Assembly: GCA_036768485.1 (NCBI GenBank)
Contig: JAVLUZ010000340.1
Location: 7,021,802-7,085,801, forward strand
From: Mermis nigrescens
Lineage: Eukaryota > Nematoda > Enoplea > Mermithida > Mermithidae
Direction: 5' to 3'
DNA: 64,000 bases
A model generated the notes under the pieces. It was not told the origin of the DNA, made no database searches, and saw only the letters and a program-made list of their open reading frames with translations. The position numbers and the translations under genes were made by a program. Positions 33,655 through 45,456 of the stretch are shown here, one piece after another (position 1 is the first letter of the stretch; the number at the start of each line of letters is the position of its first letter).

Positions 33655-36590
33655 GATTAACCACGGTTTCTGAAGGTCATTTGCACAGACAGTAAGAAGG
33701 AACGATCGCTTGTCACGCTTATTAACCGTGCTGGCCGAATGTCCTATGACAGTGATAGAAGCAAGCGTCGATAATGGGCCCGGCCGACGTTACTTATCAA
33801 CAGCGTGACAAGGCTTGTGAGTTACAATCTGAATTGCGCGATAGACGTTTCAGAAATGAACAAAACCTTTTTATTGATTATTACACGTTGCATATAAAGA
33901 AGTTTTCTCAAAGTTCTGTTCCGCGTCGAAATATCTATCATGAGGTTGACTGCAAGGACTTTCATATAACTAAATGTGCTTTGATCAATGCTAGAAGTTA
34001 AAAAAAAATTGGATTTTTTGAACAAAATTGTAATGGATTACGACTTGATGTGTTTTTGTGAAATATGGCTAAATAGTGAAATTCCTGATTGTAATATTTA
34101 AGAACTATGACAAATTATTTTAAGGTTAGTTCTGGTATACAGATCTAATAAAGATCTACAAATGATGCGATCATATGCTGATATCCAGTTGTTCTACTTG
34201 GTGACTTTAATCTCCCTAACATAAATTGGTTTGAAGGTTATATTCCTACTGATAAGTCAAGTCGAATATTTTGAAATACGATAAGTATGTAAGTTAGGTT
34301 TTAAACAGCTCATTACCAGGCTTACTCGAGATATAAATTTAATTGATTTAATTTTTGCTACTGTTGAAAATACTTGCTTTAACATTAATGTTTCACCAGT
34401 ACACCACCATTTACGGATTCATGTGATCATAATCAGATTGATTTTTGTTTAACACTTGATTCAAACAAGAAACAGGAAACTCCATTCAGAAATTATCCAT
34501 TTGGAAATTACAACGATTTTGCCTTATTTCTTGACAACATTTCCTGGGAACAAGTATTTTTTGACTGTATTGAATACGTTATTCCTTTTAAAAAATTATC
34601 GGTAAAAGACGTTCTAAAGAGGTGAGAAATTCTTTCAAATAAAAGTGTTACACGTGGCGGTAATATAAAAAACAAAACTATTGAAAACAAGCTTAATTAT
34701 CGTGCTGCTTCCCATAATTATACTCTTGCTGCTCATGACGAGATGAGTTTATGAAACAAAACTAATTGAAAATAGAAATTTGAAACAATTTCATTCATAA
34801 GTAGATAATACTGATGTACCTAGCAAGTTAAACTTGACTTATATCGATTACATTAATGACGAATCAGTTTTGAAATCTGTTTAAAAAATTGAAACCGTCA
34901 TTTTCACTTGGACCTGACAATCTTCCATCAATTTGATTTTAAAAAGCTTGGTTCTTCAATAAATCCTTTAAAAAAGATATTTTCAATATCATTGTTAACT
35001 TCTAAGTTGCATACTATTTGGAAACATGCTCTGGTAGTACCAGTTTTCAAAAAAATGACCTAACTTTGTCTGATGTATGTTTTGATGTATATTTTGCAAT
35101 ACTATCTTTTATCAGAATATCAATTCGGCTTTTTAACAAAAATCATGTGAATCACAACAGTTGTGTTACACTGATCACATAATGAAAAATTTAGATAATA
35201 AAGAAACAATGACTTCATTTATTTAGATTTTCAGAAAGCTTTTGATTCGGTTTCAAGTTCAAAGCTCAGTGCAAAATTATTTAAGTATGGAATTTATAAT
35301 AATCTTCTGGAATGAATTGAAGATTTGTTGACAAGTCGTACTCAGAGAGAGTGTCAATTTTGATAATGCAGTTTCACAATCAGTAAATATAATTAGTGGA
35401 GTTCAAACATGGGCGTGCGGGGGTTTGGGGGAAGTTTTGTACCCCATATTACTGCAGACCCCAGAATTATATTTTTAGTAACATTTTTAGCAATTTTACC
35501 TATCCTGACCCCCTAAATTTTTTCGCTGCTTACGTATAATAATGTTTAGGGAGTGTATTGGGACCTGCATTATTTTTGCTTTACATTAACGATATAACAA
35601 AACTTTGTGTAAGTGAAAAAACTAAAATTATGTTTTTTTGCGGATGACTTGAAAATTTATGCAAAATCAACGGATTTTTCTCTTTTACAAAATTTTCTTT
35701 CTGATATCATCGAATGGTTTGAATTATGACAATTAATCACCCTTACAAGTATCTAAATGCCAAGTTCTTTATTTTAAATTATAACAATCTACGATATGAA
35801 TATTTTAAAAAATGATAAAAAAGCTTCTTGCTACTCATACGGGGGTTCGTCGTGATTTGGGTATTACTTTAGAAGATACTTTAAATTTTTTCCTCATTTT
35901 GAAAATATAGTCCAAAATGCTTTTTTTCGATTTTCGCTTATTTTTCGATCGTTTCAAATTAAGATTACGGTAATTTTAGCGTTCAAGCAATTTATCTGCC
36001 CTATATTAGAATTAAACACAGTAATTTGGAACCCACATAAGAAATGTGATATAAAAAATATTGAAAAGGTACAACGATACCTATTTAACTAAACGTATTC
36101 TTAAATTTACTGATATATCTTATGAACGTCGGCTTCAGATTCTAGAATTAGAATTTCTGGAATTTCGTAGAGTTGTTTTTGATTAAGATATGATTTATAA
36201 AATCTCATGGTTTGATACATATTGATCTTGATGACTTTTTCACTCTAACACAATCATCAAAATTTTGAGCTGTGAATAGTTTAAAACTTAAAGGTTTTTC
36301 GTCTAGATATCAAAAAATACTCTATTCTAAAGAGGGTGCTATATCTATGGAATTTTCTACGGATGAAATTATTCGTTCTTCCTCGGCAAATATCTGTCAG
36401 ATCAGGATTAAAGAGACTACCATAAAGCCAAACAATGCGCTTGTGCCAGTGCAATGTAATTTGCCTATAAGCGCCTTGCAGTCACATGATCAGTGATAAC
36501 TTTTTCCCATATCGTGTTGTATTTATCTGTATTTTACCTGTTTTCATTGATTTTGCAATAAACTTTGATTTTGACTTTGACATAAGATGG
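33655..36590 (+). pseudogene. CR1-like LINE copy 2, endonuclease and reverse transcriptase remnant
   Basis: Decayed relative of copy 1. Recognisable blocks: Arg-rich ORF1 end (33780-33990), CFCEIWLNSEIPDC (34048-34090), VVLLGDFNLPNINW (34183-34224), DFQKAFDSV (35226-35250), GSVLGPALFLLYINDI (35550-35600) and FADDLKIY (35637-35660). Many frameshifts and stops separate them. A MITE of about 140 bp interrupts it at 35408. The 3' end carries aataaa and a gattttgactttgac tail near 36558-36585, typical of LINE 3' ends. Confidence 0.75.
35408..35548. mobile_element. ACATGGGCG-type MITE fragment inside LINE copy 2
   Basis: Splits the LINE reading between ttagtggagttca and the block encoding GSVLGP. 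It begins acatgggcgtgcggggg-tttggggg and continues with a cagaccccagaatt block shared with 37110-37370, 49325-49460 and 62277-62548. A short internally deleted copy; its right end is inferred from where LINE homology resumes. Confidence 0.5.
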
Positions 36591-36599
36591 AGTGCATGA

Positions 36600-37100
36600 A
36601 CAAAAGGCAATCTTAATTAGTGACTTATTTGCGATCACGTGGTGGTGCCTCACTTGGCCTTTTTCTTTTACAGTGTTTAAATGAAAGACCGGTCATGAAA
36701 CGGCGTGCAAGTGAAAAATATGGAGAAATAAAAAAAAATTAGTAAAAATTCGTCTGACATTAAGTCGCATACCTACGCTTTTTATAAGGTATTGTACTGA
36801 GTATATTGCTTATTTTTGGGAGCGGTTCGTGACTTTATATCATTTTCAGGCATTTTTGCGCCAAAGTGCTTAAAATTGTCTCGAAACGGAATTTTGACAT
36901 TTTTACATTTTAAATGCAAATTCTGCTATTTTAAAGATAAATAGGACGAGCAATTACTCATTTTAGCGCGAAGCGCCGAAAATTTTTGGGAATTTTACAC
37001 CTTTTTATTTTTATTTTCCCAAAAATTTGTACATGTACAAAGACGGTCCTGAAAAGTCTTTGTGCATCGGGAAAAATCTTTGCCGAATACAAAAAACCGT
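36600..37100. repeat. MITE-derived sequence with GCGCGAAGCGCC hairpin and ACATGTAC palindrome
   Basis: 36780-37100 matches internal parts of the hAT MITE at 32700-33010 (block tgaaatg-ctgctatt, gcgcgaagcgccg at 36966, tttgtacatgtacaaag at 37026). No ends recognised. 36600-36780 is anonymous. Confidence 0.5.
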
Positions 37101-37109
37101 GGATTCGAC

Positions 37110-37370
37110 CTGACCCGAGGGTCGGGTCCACACGTGGGGGAGGGGGTTTGGGGGTATGCACCCCCAGAAATTGAAATACCCCCCAGAATTCAAATTTTGA
37201 AATTTTTTTTGCTTTTTTAGCGATTTCTTGATGCCATTGGATAGTGCTCGATGAGAAACGTCGAAAAATTGTGTTTTTTCGCCCTACGACCACCTTTAAG
37301 ACCATTTTTGACCTTTGAAAATTTTTTCACCCCCCAGTTATTCGGTGCTGCCCACCTATGGTCGGGTCCC
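37110..37370. mobile_element. ACATGGGCG-type MITE
   Basis: The segment from acacgtgggggaggggg to gctgcccacctat is flanked by ggtcgggtcc on both sides (37121 side and 37363 side, about 10 bp shared, 8 being the hAT size). Its inside (ggtatgcacccccaga, gatagtgctcgatgagaaac) matches 62277-62548 closely. Non-coding. Exact ends are uncertain by a few bases. Confidence 0.5.
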
Positions 37371-37384
37371 GAATTTTAATCTCG

Positions 37385-38481
37385 AAGTTAAACCCTTGTC
37401 CTCTTGATAAGTACCTAATGCATGAGCATGGCGGTGGTGTCCGGCCGGCGGTAATTAAAAATTAAGACTGTAACGCAGGACCTTATGTTCGCAATTACTA
37501 AGCAGAGTGACTTATTCGCCTACTTCAGCAAAAATGAAATAAATGACATTGGACGAGAGCCTACGCTTAGCGCTGAACAGCCGCAATGTGGACGGGAAAT
37601 TGAGCTGCTCATTATCCATCACGGAACAGCATATTCAAGTAAATTCTGCTTCAGATTGCACTATAATTAATTTTTTAGTAATTTAGCTCTGTTAATTTGA
37701 CTACCCACTCTACCTATCACATCATAGGCATAGCCAGGTTCTTTCACCGGGAGGGAGTCCGAAAAATTTTCAATATTACAAGTCGATAAAAACGTATAAA
37801 AATGCGTCCTAGTTATGATATACCTGATGCGTTTTTTGGCTTTTCACATCGTCCTGCACCAGCTCCATATCCAGGAGGGCACGTGCCCCTCCGATATGGA
37901 ATCTTGGAATAATTTTTTCTTTACTCTCCCTTTGCTTTCTTAGCCAAAAATCGCAAAAAATTTTCGGCGCTTCGCTCCGAATTTCTCAATTATCCGCATC
38001 AAAAGGGATAGGGGGTACGCCCCCCGAAATGTAATCTGAGAACAATTTTTTCTTTTACCTATGCAGGTACTTCATATTTGCTTTTTTTAGTCTTTATACA
38101 ACCTGAAGCGTATTTTACATCCATATCCACTGTTCTGCATAGGTCTTATGCAGAAAAAAAGATTTTTTTAAGCGGGTGTCCATTGAATTCTAACCATATT
38201 TAAGGCAACTGAATAGCAAAATTTACAATAGAGTACAAATCTAGCGGTCGTGGAACGTCTCTTTAATTCATCCTCTGGTCCGTCCATATGTTTTCAAAAA
38301 AATTTGGTCTCGCTTGCATAGGGGCTTGGCTAGGACTTAAAATTGAAGTTCAATTGAAGTTCTCTTCCTAAAAAATTTCGGGGCTCTGCCCCGACCCCGC
38401 TTGGGGGACGCTTGAGCGCGTCACATTAGACCCCCATGTTGTGCCCGCCCGCCATACATGCACATAAGGGGGGGGGGGTGA
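37385..38481. other. Anonymous sequence with scattered MITE motifs
   Basis: No gene recognised. 37960-38060 carries the ggcgcttcgctcc hairpin motif; 38376-38420 contains ggggctctgccccgaccccg, a GC-rich self-complementary patch; a G10 run lies near 38469-38478. Confidence 0.4.
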
Positions 38482-39646
38482 GGCATAGGTGCACAAGGTC
38501 AGGGTCGGCAGGGGGGAGTGAAATCCTAAAAATCCAAAACAGTTAATTTAACGTTCACGATTGTTTAGCTGTTTTAACAGTCAATATAGTCAAAATAGCC
38601 TTTAAAACGTTTTTTCGTGGTAATATCGCATATTGAAAGCATTTTTAGTCCATTAGGACTGCATTATATCACTTTTAACACTAACAAATGCAAAAATATA
38701 TCAATTTTGGGCGGTTTTCGGGTTGAAAGCACTTAAAAGTATTAAACTGGCGCGAAGCGCCGGAAAAATTTTGACGTTTTTACTGTTTTTGACCTCAAAA
38801 ATAAGGCAAAAAAACGTTCCATCAGCTCAAAATTGCCGGGTAGTACCTGTCTGGCTGACCCTTCAGTTCAGGGAGGGGGTAGTACCCCCTCACCCCCTAT
38901 AAGCATGCCATGTGGTGAGGGGGTATTCAGTGATCGACTGGGCTCAGAAAACCGGGCCCGGGCCCGGGCTTACATGCTTATGGATATACGTGTATAGATA
39001 TATACCTAATATAGGTATTTATTAAGGTTTGACGATTATATGCACACATTCCTATAGGGGGTGTTGAGGGAAGGGGGTATAACCCCTCTCAGGGTCCAAG
39101 ATTCAAGTCACTGTCAGACGCAGTGTAGGTCCGTTTGTACATGTACAAAGATGGTCCCCAAAAGTCTGTACATTTTGTACATGCAAATTTTTCTGCACTA
39201 TAATATAGTACAGTAGCAATTTTAGTGTGGTAAAACAGGGTTTCCGATCTCTGTTAGTGTATTTTTGCTAATTTCTGAGTTTCTGATGCTAAAAATACTA
39301 GAAATTGTCTCGAAACGGCGCGGAAGCGCCGAAAAATTTGACATTTTTCCATTCTAAATGCAAATTCTGCCATTTTAAAGATATATAGGACAAATAATTA
39401 CTCATTTAGGCGCGAAGCGCCGAAAATTTCTGGGAATTTAACGCCTTTTTACAGTTTTTGTGATACAATGCAGTCAACATGGACTAAAAATGCTTTTAAA
39501 ATGCGATAACACTACGAAAAACGCTTTATAGGCTATTTTGACCATTTTGATCCTTAAAACAGCTAAAAAATCGTGAACTTTAAATTTACTGTTTTGAATT
39601 TTTGGGATTTCACCCCCTGCCGACCCTGACCTTGTGCACCTATGCC
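38482..39646. mobile_element. MITE with long inverted termini (GGCATAGGTGCACAAGG type)
   Basis: The left end ggcataggtgcacaagg and right end ccttgtgcacctatgcc are exact complements, and the match extends inward over about 130 bp (block gggtcggcaggggg, then a ttaacgttcacgatt block). The centre holds gcgcgaagcgccg (38751, 39412) and tttgtacatgtacaaag (39130). No transposase and no clear target duplication. Related single ends occur at 59490, 59930 and 60898. Confidence 0.75.
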
Positions 39647-40175
39647 GCCCGCCACCTACTCCCTTGCGAAACAAAATCCTGGAAACGGGCCTGTCCTGCG
39701 TCAGTTAAAATGAATAAGTATAGAAAGGAACGTTTTTTGAAAATTTTTCACGATTGATACTGCACTGCACACTTCGCAGATTTTACTATTCGGGTAGGTC
39801 CTTAGATTGGAGAGAATGAAGTCTTATTTTAAAAGCAAGTTGCACGGGTATTTGCAATTTTGAAGAAACAGGATAACCTATCCTAAAACTAATTGAAAAG
39901 GTTTTTCGAGGCATGACGTTTTTAAAAGCTTCGTTTTTATCACCATTTCGTTTCTAGTTCATTCCTGCATCTAAGCCGTACGAATCTGAAGCTAGCCTTT
40001 TGAAGTCGAAATACATGCACGTCAATGCGGCCGTCGCTGTTGATGAATCGGAACAACATATCACATCTGGTCCCGAAAACAACCAACTGCGATTTAGACA
40101 ACCCACGCGTAATAATAAATTTATGTAGTTTCCTATCTTTGATTATTTCTGGTTTTCCTATAATGTAGCATTATA
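39647..40175. other. Anonymous sequence
   Basis: No gene or element recognised. Confidence 0.4.
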
Positions 40176-40773
40176 CAGGGTGGCCCATGAAAAAGGCTAC
40201 ATTTTGATTTGATAGGTCATAACTTCGGCTAATATGGACATAATACCTTAGGACCAGCTGCACTATGTAGACAAACATGTCTTTGTTTAAACCGCGTTAA
40301 AAATTTTGGCCAGCTACCAGCGTTTTGTGCACTACGACAATTTGTTTACACCTCACTTTGATATTGTTCTAACCGCAGAGTTTCTGCATTGTATCGCATT
40401 ACTGCGAGTATAGGTATCCTTTTTTGACATGTTTGACCATAAATACCATCACAAAAATTAAGGAGCATATTTTTTAGACCCCTAAAGAAGATACGCTTCC
40501 TACTGAGTGCAAAAATTTCAGGATATCGTGAAAATAGGATGCAAATTGATGGCAGGACCAATGACGCTATTGGCGTTTAAACAATTTTAAAGTAGGGTGT
40601 AAGCTAATTGCCATAGCGCCCGAACCGTTTATATCTGGAAAAAAATTTTTTACATGATTCGAAAGAAGACACCTTTATCTATCTAATGTTGCCAGTTCTA
40701 ACGGCTCATGTTCACATCAGCCGAAGTTACGACCTGTCGAATCGGAATGTGGCCTTTTTTTTGGGCCACCCTG
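40176..40773. mobile_element. Tc1/mariner-type MITE
   Basis: Inverted ends cagggtggcccatgaaaaag and tttttttgggccaccctg, with further pairing of a gataggtcataacttcggct block, give arms of about 60 bp. The element is flanked by TA on both sides (40174-40175, 40774-40775), the target duplication of Tc1/mariner elements, and CAGGGTGGCCCA is a familiar mariner-like terminus. 598 bp with no transposase. Confidence 0.85.
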
Positions 40774-41094
40774 TATATTCCGCACCTTTATAATATTTGG
40801 TAACAATAGGGTTTTTTCAAAATTTCACCGAAGCATCGAAACACTCACTCTTCGCCTGATTCTATGGGCTGTACTTTAGTCGATGTTATAAAAAAATCGG
40901 AAATGCGGGAAAGATGATTTAAAGCGCCATTCGTGTTTTGATCGGCCGGACCAATTTCTCAGTGGCCGGGCTGAAATCAATCACGGGAATAGGATAAGAG
41001 TAGCCGGCAGTGTGATGTACAACAGCTATATCCTACAGCATGTCAGACTTCATGCGGTTTAAATGTCTCTAATTTACAAAAATATGTATGTATG
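40774..41094. other. Anonymous sequence
   Basis: Nothing recognised. Confidence 0.4.
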
Positions 41095-41550
41095 AGAGAT
41101 GTGCCAGGCCCCGACGCCGGGACCGGCTCCTGCAAAAAATAATTAAAATGTATGCAATAACTGCGAAAAGAGAAGTTCTATTAGTCAGACAGCAGAAAAA
41201 TCTTTATTCGTTTCCAAGCATTAGCAATTTCCTTTAATAATCAAAGTCGACGCATTTTAAATTAGCACTCAAATAAACCAAAGCTTCAAGCTTATCAGGC
41301 AATAGACGCGATCGGCAACCTTAACAAATTAGGCCGGTTTTACTGAGTGGACGCTCGCTGGGGACACTTGTTGGTGGCGGACTGAGATATTTTCTGGCAA
41401 GCTTTGATAGTCTTGGATATACTTCTTTCTTGGTTTGCCAAAATTTCAGGGGATCCGCATCTAAGCTTACTTAGTTAAAAAAAAGTGGAATTCGTCATTT
41501 AGTCAGGATCATCATGATGCAAATTCGATAAGCAGCACACCTGAGCAATA

Positions 41551-41952
41551 CAGTGGTCGCCATGAAAGATGACACGCTATCATCCTCAGAATTATGATAG
41601 AGGATGCGTCGCGAGCGCCGCGTTACGTCCATCATGCGCTATCATCTCTTTTTCTATTAAGCGCCATTAACCTCTATCATCCCGTTAATCTGGCGATGCG
41701 GACAGCAATTTAGCTATTAATAGCGCCAACGAGAAGGAAGCGCGCCAGCATTCACGTGCGCGCTTCCTTGTTGGCGCTATTAATAGCTAAATTGCGCCGT
41801 CCGCATCGCCAGATTAATGGGATGATAGAGGTTAATGGCGCTTAATAGAAAAAAGAGATGATAGCGCATGATGGACGTAACGCGGCGCTTGCGACGCATC
41901 CTCTATCATAATTCTGAGCATGATAGCGCGTCATCTTTCATGGCGACCACTG
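41551..41952. mobile_element. 402-bp near-perfect palindromic MITE, Tc1/mariner type
   Basis: cagtggtcgccatgaaagat at the left end and its complement at the right, with pairing continuing almost without error to the centre near 41751 (two arms of about 200 bp). Flanked by TA on each side (41549-41550, 41953-41954). It could fold as one long hairpin in single-stranded DNA or RNA. Nested in the element at 41095-45368. Confidence 0.9.
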
Positions 41953-42820
41953 TAGTCTATCTCTGTCCGTTCATGGAATAGGCTTACACAAAGGCTGGAC
42001 GGCCTGAAGGATCCATTTGGATCAACTCATTTTGAACAGATGTGAGAAAACAGTAAACAAAATCATAGAAAATTATCTTTTTTAAACCAATTTTCGGTCC
42101 AATTAGTGGATTAATTAACATTTGAGAACACATAGGCAGAAATCTTTTTCGGGGGGGGGGGAGATTTTTTTAACTTTAAAAGGTATAGTTTTAGGATACC
42201 CCTGTTATTATGGTTGTAGCCTTCCCTATGGCTGGGGGATATAGTACAGTAGCGATTTAAGTGTAGTAAAACAGGGTTTTCGATCGTTGGTACTGTATTT
42301 TAGCTAATTTTTGGTTTCTCACGCCAAAAAATACTAAAAATTGTTTCAAAAAATTTGATATTTTCCATTCTAAATGCAAATTCTGCCATTTCAAAGAAAT
42401 ATAGGACAAACAATTACTCCGCCGAAAATTTTTGGGAATTTCACACCTTTTCACAGTTTTTGTCTTCCCAAATATCTTTGTACATCTCGTACAGACAAAT
42501 TTTTAGGTACTATAATATGGTACAGTAGCGATTTTAGTGTGGTAAAAACAGTTGTTCGACTTTTGGTAGTATATTTTAGCTAATTTCTATGTCTCTAAGG
42601 GCAAAAATCACTAAGAATCGTCTCAAAACGGCGCGAAGCGCCGAAAAATTTGACATTTTTTCCGTTTGAAATGCAATTTCTGCTATTATAAAAATTTTGC
42701 GAATTTCAGACCTTTTTTGCAATTTTTGTCTTCCCAAAAATCTTTGTACATGTACAAAGACGGTCCAGAAAAGTCTGTGTACATCAGGAAAATCTTTGCC
42801 GAGTACAAAAAGAAAAAACA
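41953..42820. repeat. MITE-derived sequence with ACATGTAC palindromes and GCGCGAAGCGCC hairpins
   Basis: 42240-42800 contains two partial copies of the family seen at 36780-37100 and 39200-39450 (gatttta-gtgtggtaaaa block, gcgcgaagcgccg at 42632, tttgtacatgtacaaag at 42743). A G-run with tttttcggggggggggg lies near 42148. No coding capacity. Confidence 0.5.
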
Positions 42821-43074
42821 CTGCCTGAAATACGTCGAAGTTTACTCAACTGTTTAAAAACGTCAACGAAGGAAAACAGAAATCGCATTAGTGACCTCCA
42901 TAAAACGGCGTCCCGAAATACCAACAGTGAAAAAAGACTGGTGCACACACTATTAGATGAAGTTCGTACAAGGAACAATAGATGGATGAGCCTTGAAGAG
43001 GTCGTTCTTCGGCTGCTTCCAACCAGACGCGTCATATCCAGTGATAAAATTTGTGATTTTCTAAGAAGTATATG
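42821..43074 (+). pseudogene. Unidentified coding-like fragment
   Basis: 84 codons open without a start, ending at a TGA. The predicted peptide is charged and helical (blocks LPEIRRSLLNCLK, HTLLDEVRTRNNRWMSLEEVV and SDKICDFLRSI), with a composition more like real protein than the flanking AT-rich repeats. It may be a captured or decayed exon or a transposase remnant. I do not recognise it. Confidence 0.3.
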
Positions 43075-43186
43075 ACATTTCCCCAAATTTATTTTTTTCT
43101 TTTTTCCCTTTACTCCCCTTTGGTGTTTTTAAAAAAATTTTTTGTTTAGCAGGCGCCCCCCCTACTCCCCTCCTCACAGACCTGAC

Positions 43187-44025
<839 letters not shown>

Positions 44026-44600
44026 AACTAGCAAAGAAAAATGCTCCGATGGAATAAAAAAGGCAAATATACTTAAATTTCTTCATTGTTAAGGATGTAA
44101 AAGGAGTGGACTAAGGAAAATTTCCCTATATGCGCAGAAGCCATAAAAATGTGCTAAACAGTTAGACTTCTCCTAAACAACGCGAGAATCGAAGTAAATT
44201 CTGCGGTCTATGCGCGTTTCTGCAGATTTTCCGTAGTAATTTCGATTACGATGGCGAGTATTTTGATTACTTTATTTTGGAAGATTGAAAGAAATTTTTT
44301 GTGGTTTTTCATGCAAACTATTGAGTTGGCCATGTAGATTTAAAGTTTACACTATTATCTTTTACGCCCGAGCATTGTGGAAGGTCAAGATTTCATTAAA
44401 TAAATAATACATTGATTATTTAATAGTCATGGAAGTGACTTCAATGCTCTCTTGCGAAACACTTGAGAACGTTTTGTGACTACACCCTCATTTTTCAAAG
44501 GCCGCAGAATATACTTCGATTTTTGCGTTGTTTAGGGGAAGTCTAACTGTTTAGCACATTCCTATGGCTTCTGCGCATATAGGGAAATTTTCCCTAGAGA
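44026..44600. mobile_element. Hairpin unit of the composite repeat, copy C
   Basis: Starts gggaactagcaaagaaaaatg. Arms around 44130-44215 and 44505-44600 pair (ttctcctaaacaacgcg with its complement, catatagggaaattttccct on both sides). Same unit as 10491-11312 and 18659-19203. Confidence 0.65.
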
Positions 44601-45184
44601 GATTTCAAGTCGGGCGAATATGGTGCATTACTTAATGAACAATTTTCTGAGTTTTTAAATACCTATTCTACTGTTTCCACATCCATATTTTGAATGTATT
44701 TTACTCTACAATTGAGTGCTTCTCATCTATAAAATACGACTTATTCGGTGTGTCATAGGTAAACACGCAATGGAACAACTATTTGTTGGTATTCCGGTGG
44801 CACGTGAGACTACCGTGGCACGTGTTTTTTAGTTGAGCCTTGAACATACATAGTATAGTTTGCGCAGTTTCGTTTGTTTTGTTGCTTCTCCTGTATTATT
44901 TTGCTAATTCCTAATGAATTGTTGCACGATTGGTCTGACCGTTTCCAAAACTAATCTTAGCCCATTTACACCTTCTCAACCAAGAGCACACACATGCTCA
45001 TAATTGATTTCAAAATCAGATCATATTTAAGGTATTTTTCAAAAAAATTATCATCAAGAAGTTTTCAACAAAATTCGAATACTTTTCAATTGTCACAATG
45101 TGTTCCTTATTTATTAACTCGATTCAAATTCAATCTGTCTGGCGTACTTATTTGTCACTGAATTACTTATATACGAGTAATGCA
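44601..45184. other. Residual interior of the 41095-45368 element
   Basis: AT-rich; no transposase recognised. Confidence 0.35.
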
Positions 45185-45363
45185 GTACCTTAAAAATAAC
45201 ACATTGAGTGCTAATTTAAAATGCGTCGACTTTGATTATTGAAGGAAATTGCTAATGCTTGGAAACGAATAAAGATTTTTCTGCTTTCTGACTAATAAAA
45301 CTTATCTTTTCGCAATTTTGCATACATTTTCATTATTTTTTGCAGGCCCCGGCGCCGGGGCCT

Positions 45364-45364
45364 G

Positions 45365-45454
<90 letters not shown>
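45364..45454. repeat. (CA)n(TA)n compound microsatellite
   Basis: About 32 bp of CA followed by about 59 bp of TA, starting exactly at the ggcac terminus of the 41095-45368 element. Confidence 0.98.
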
Positions 45455-45456
<2 letters not shown>

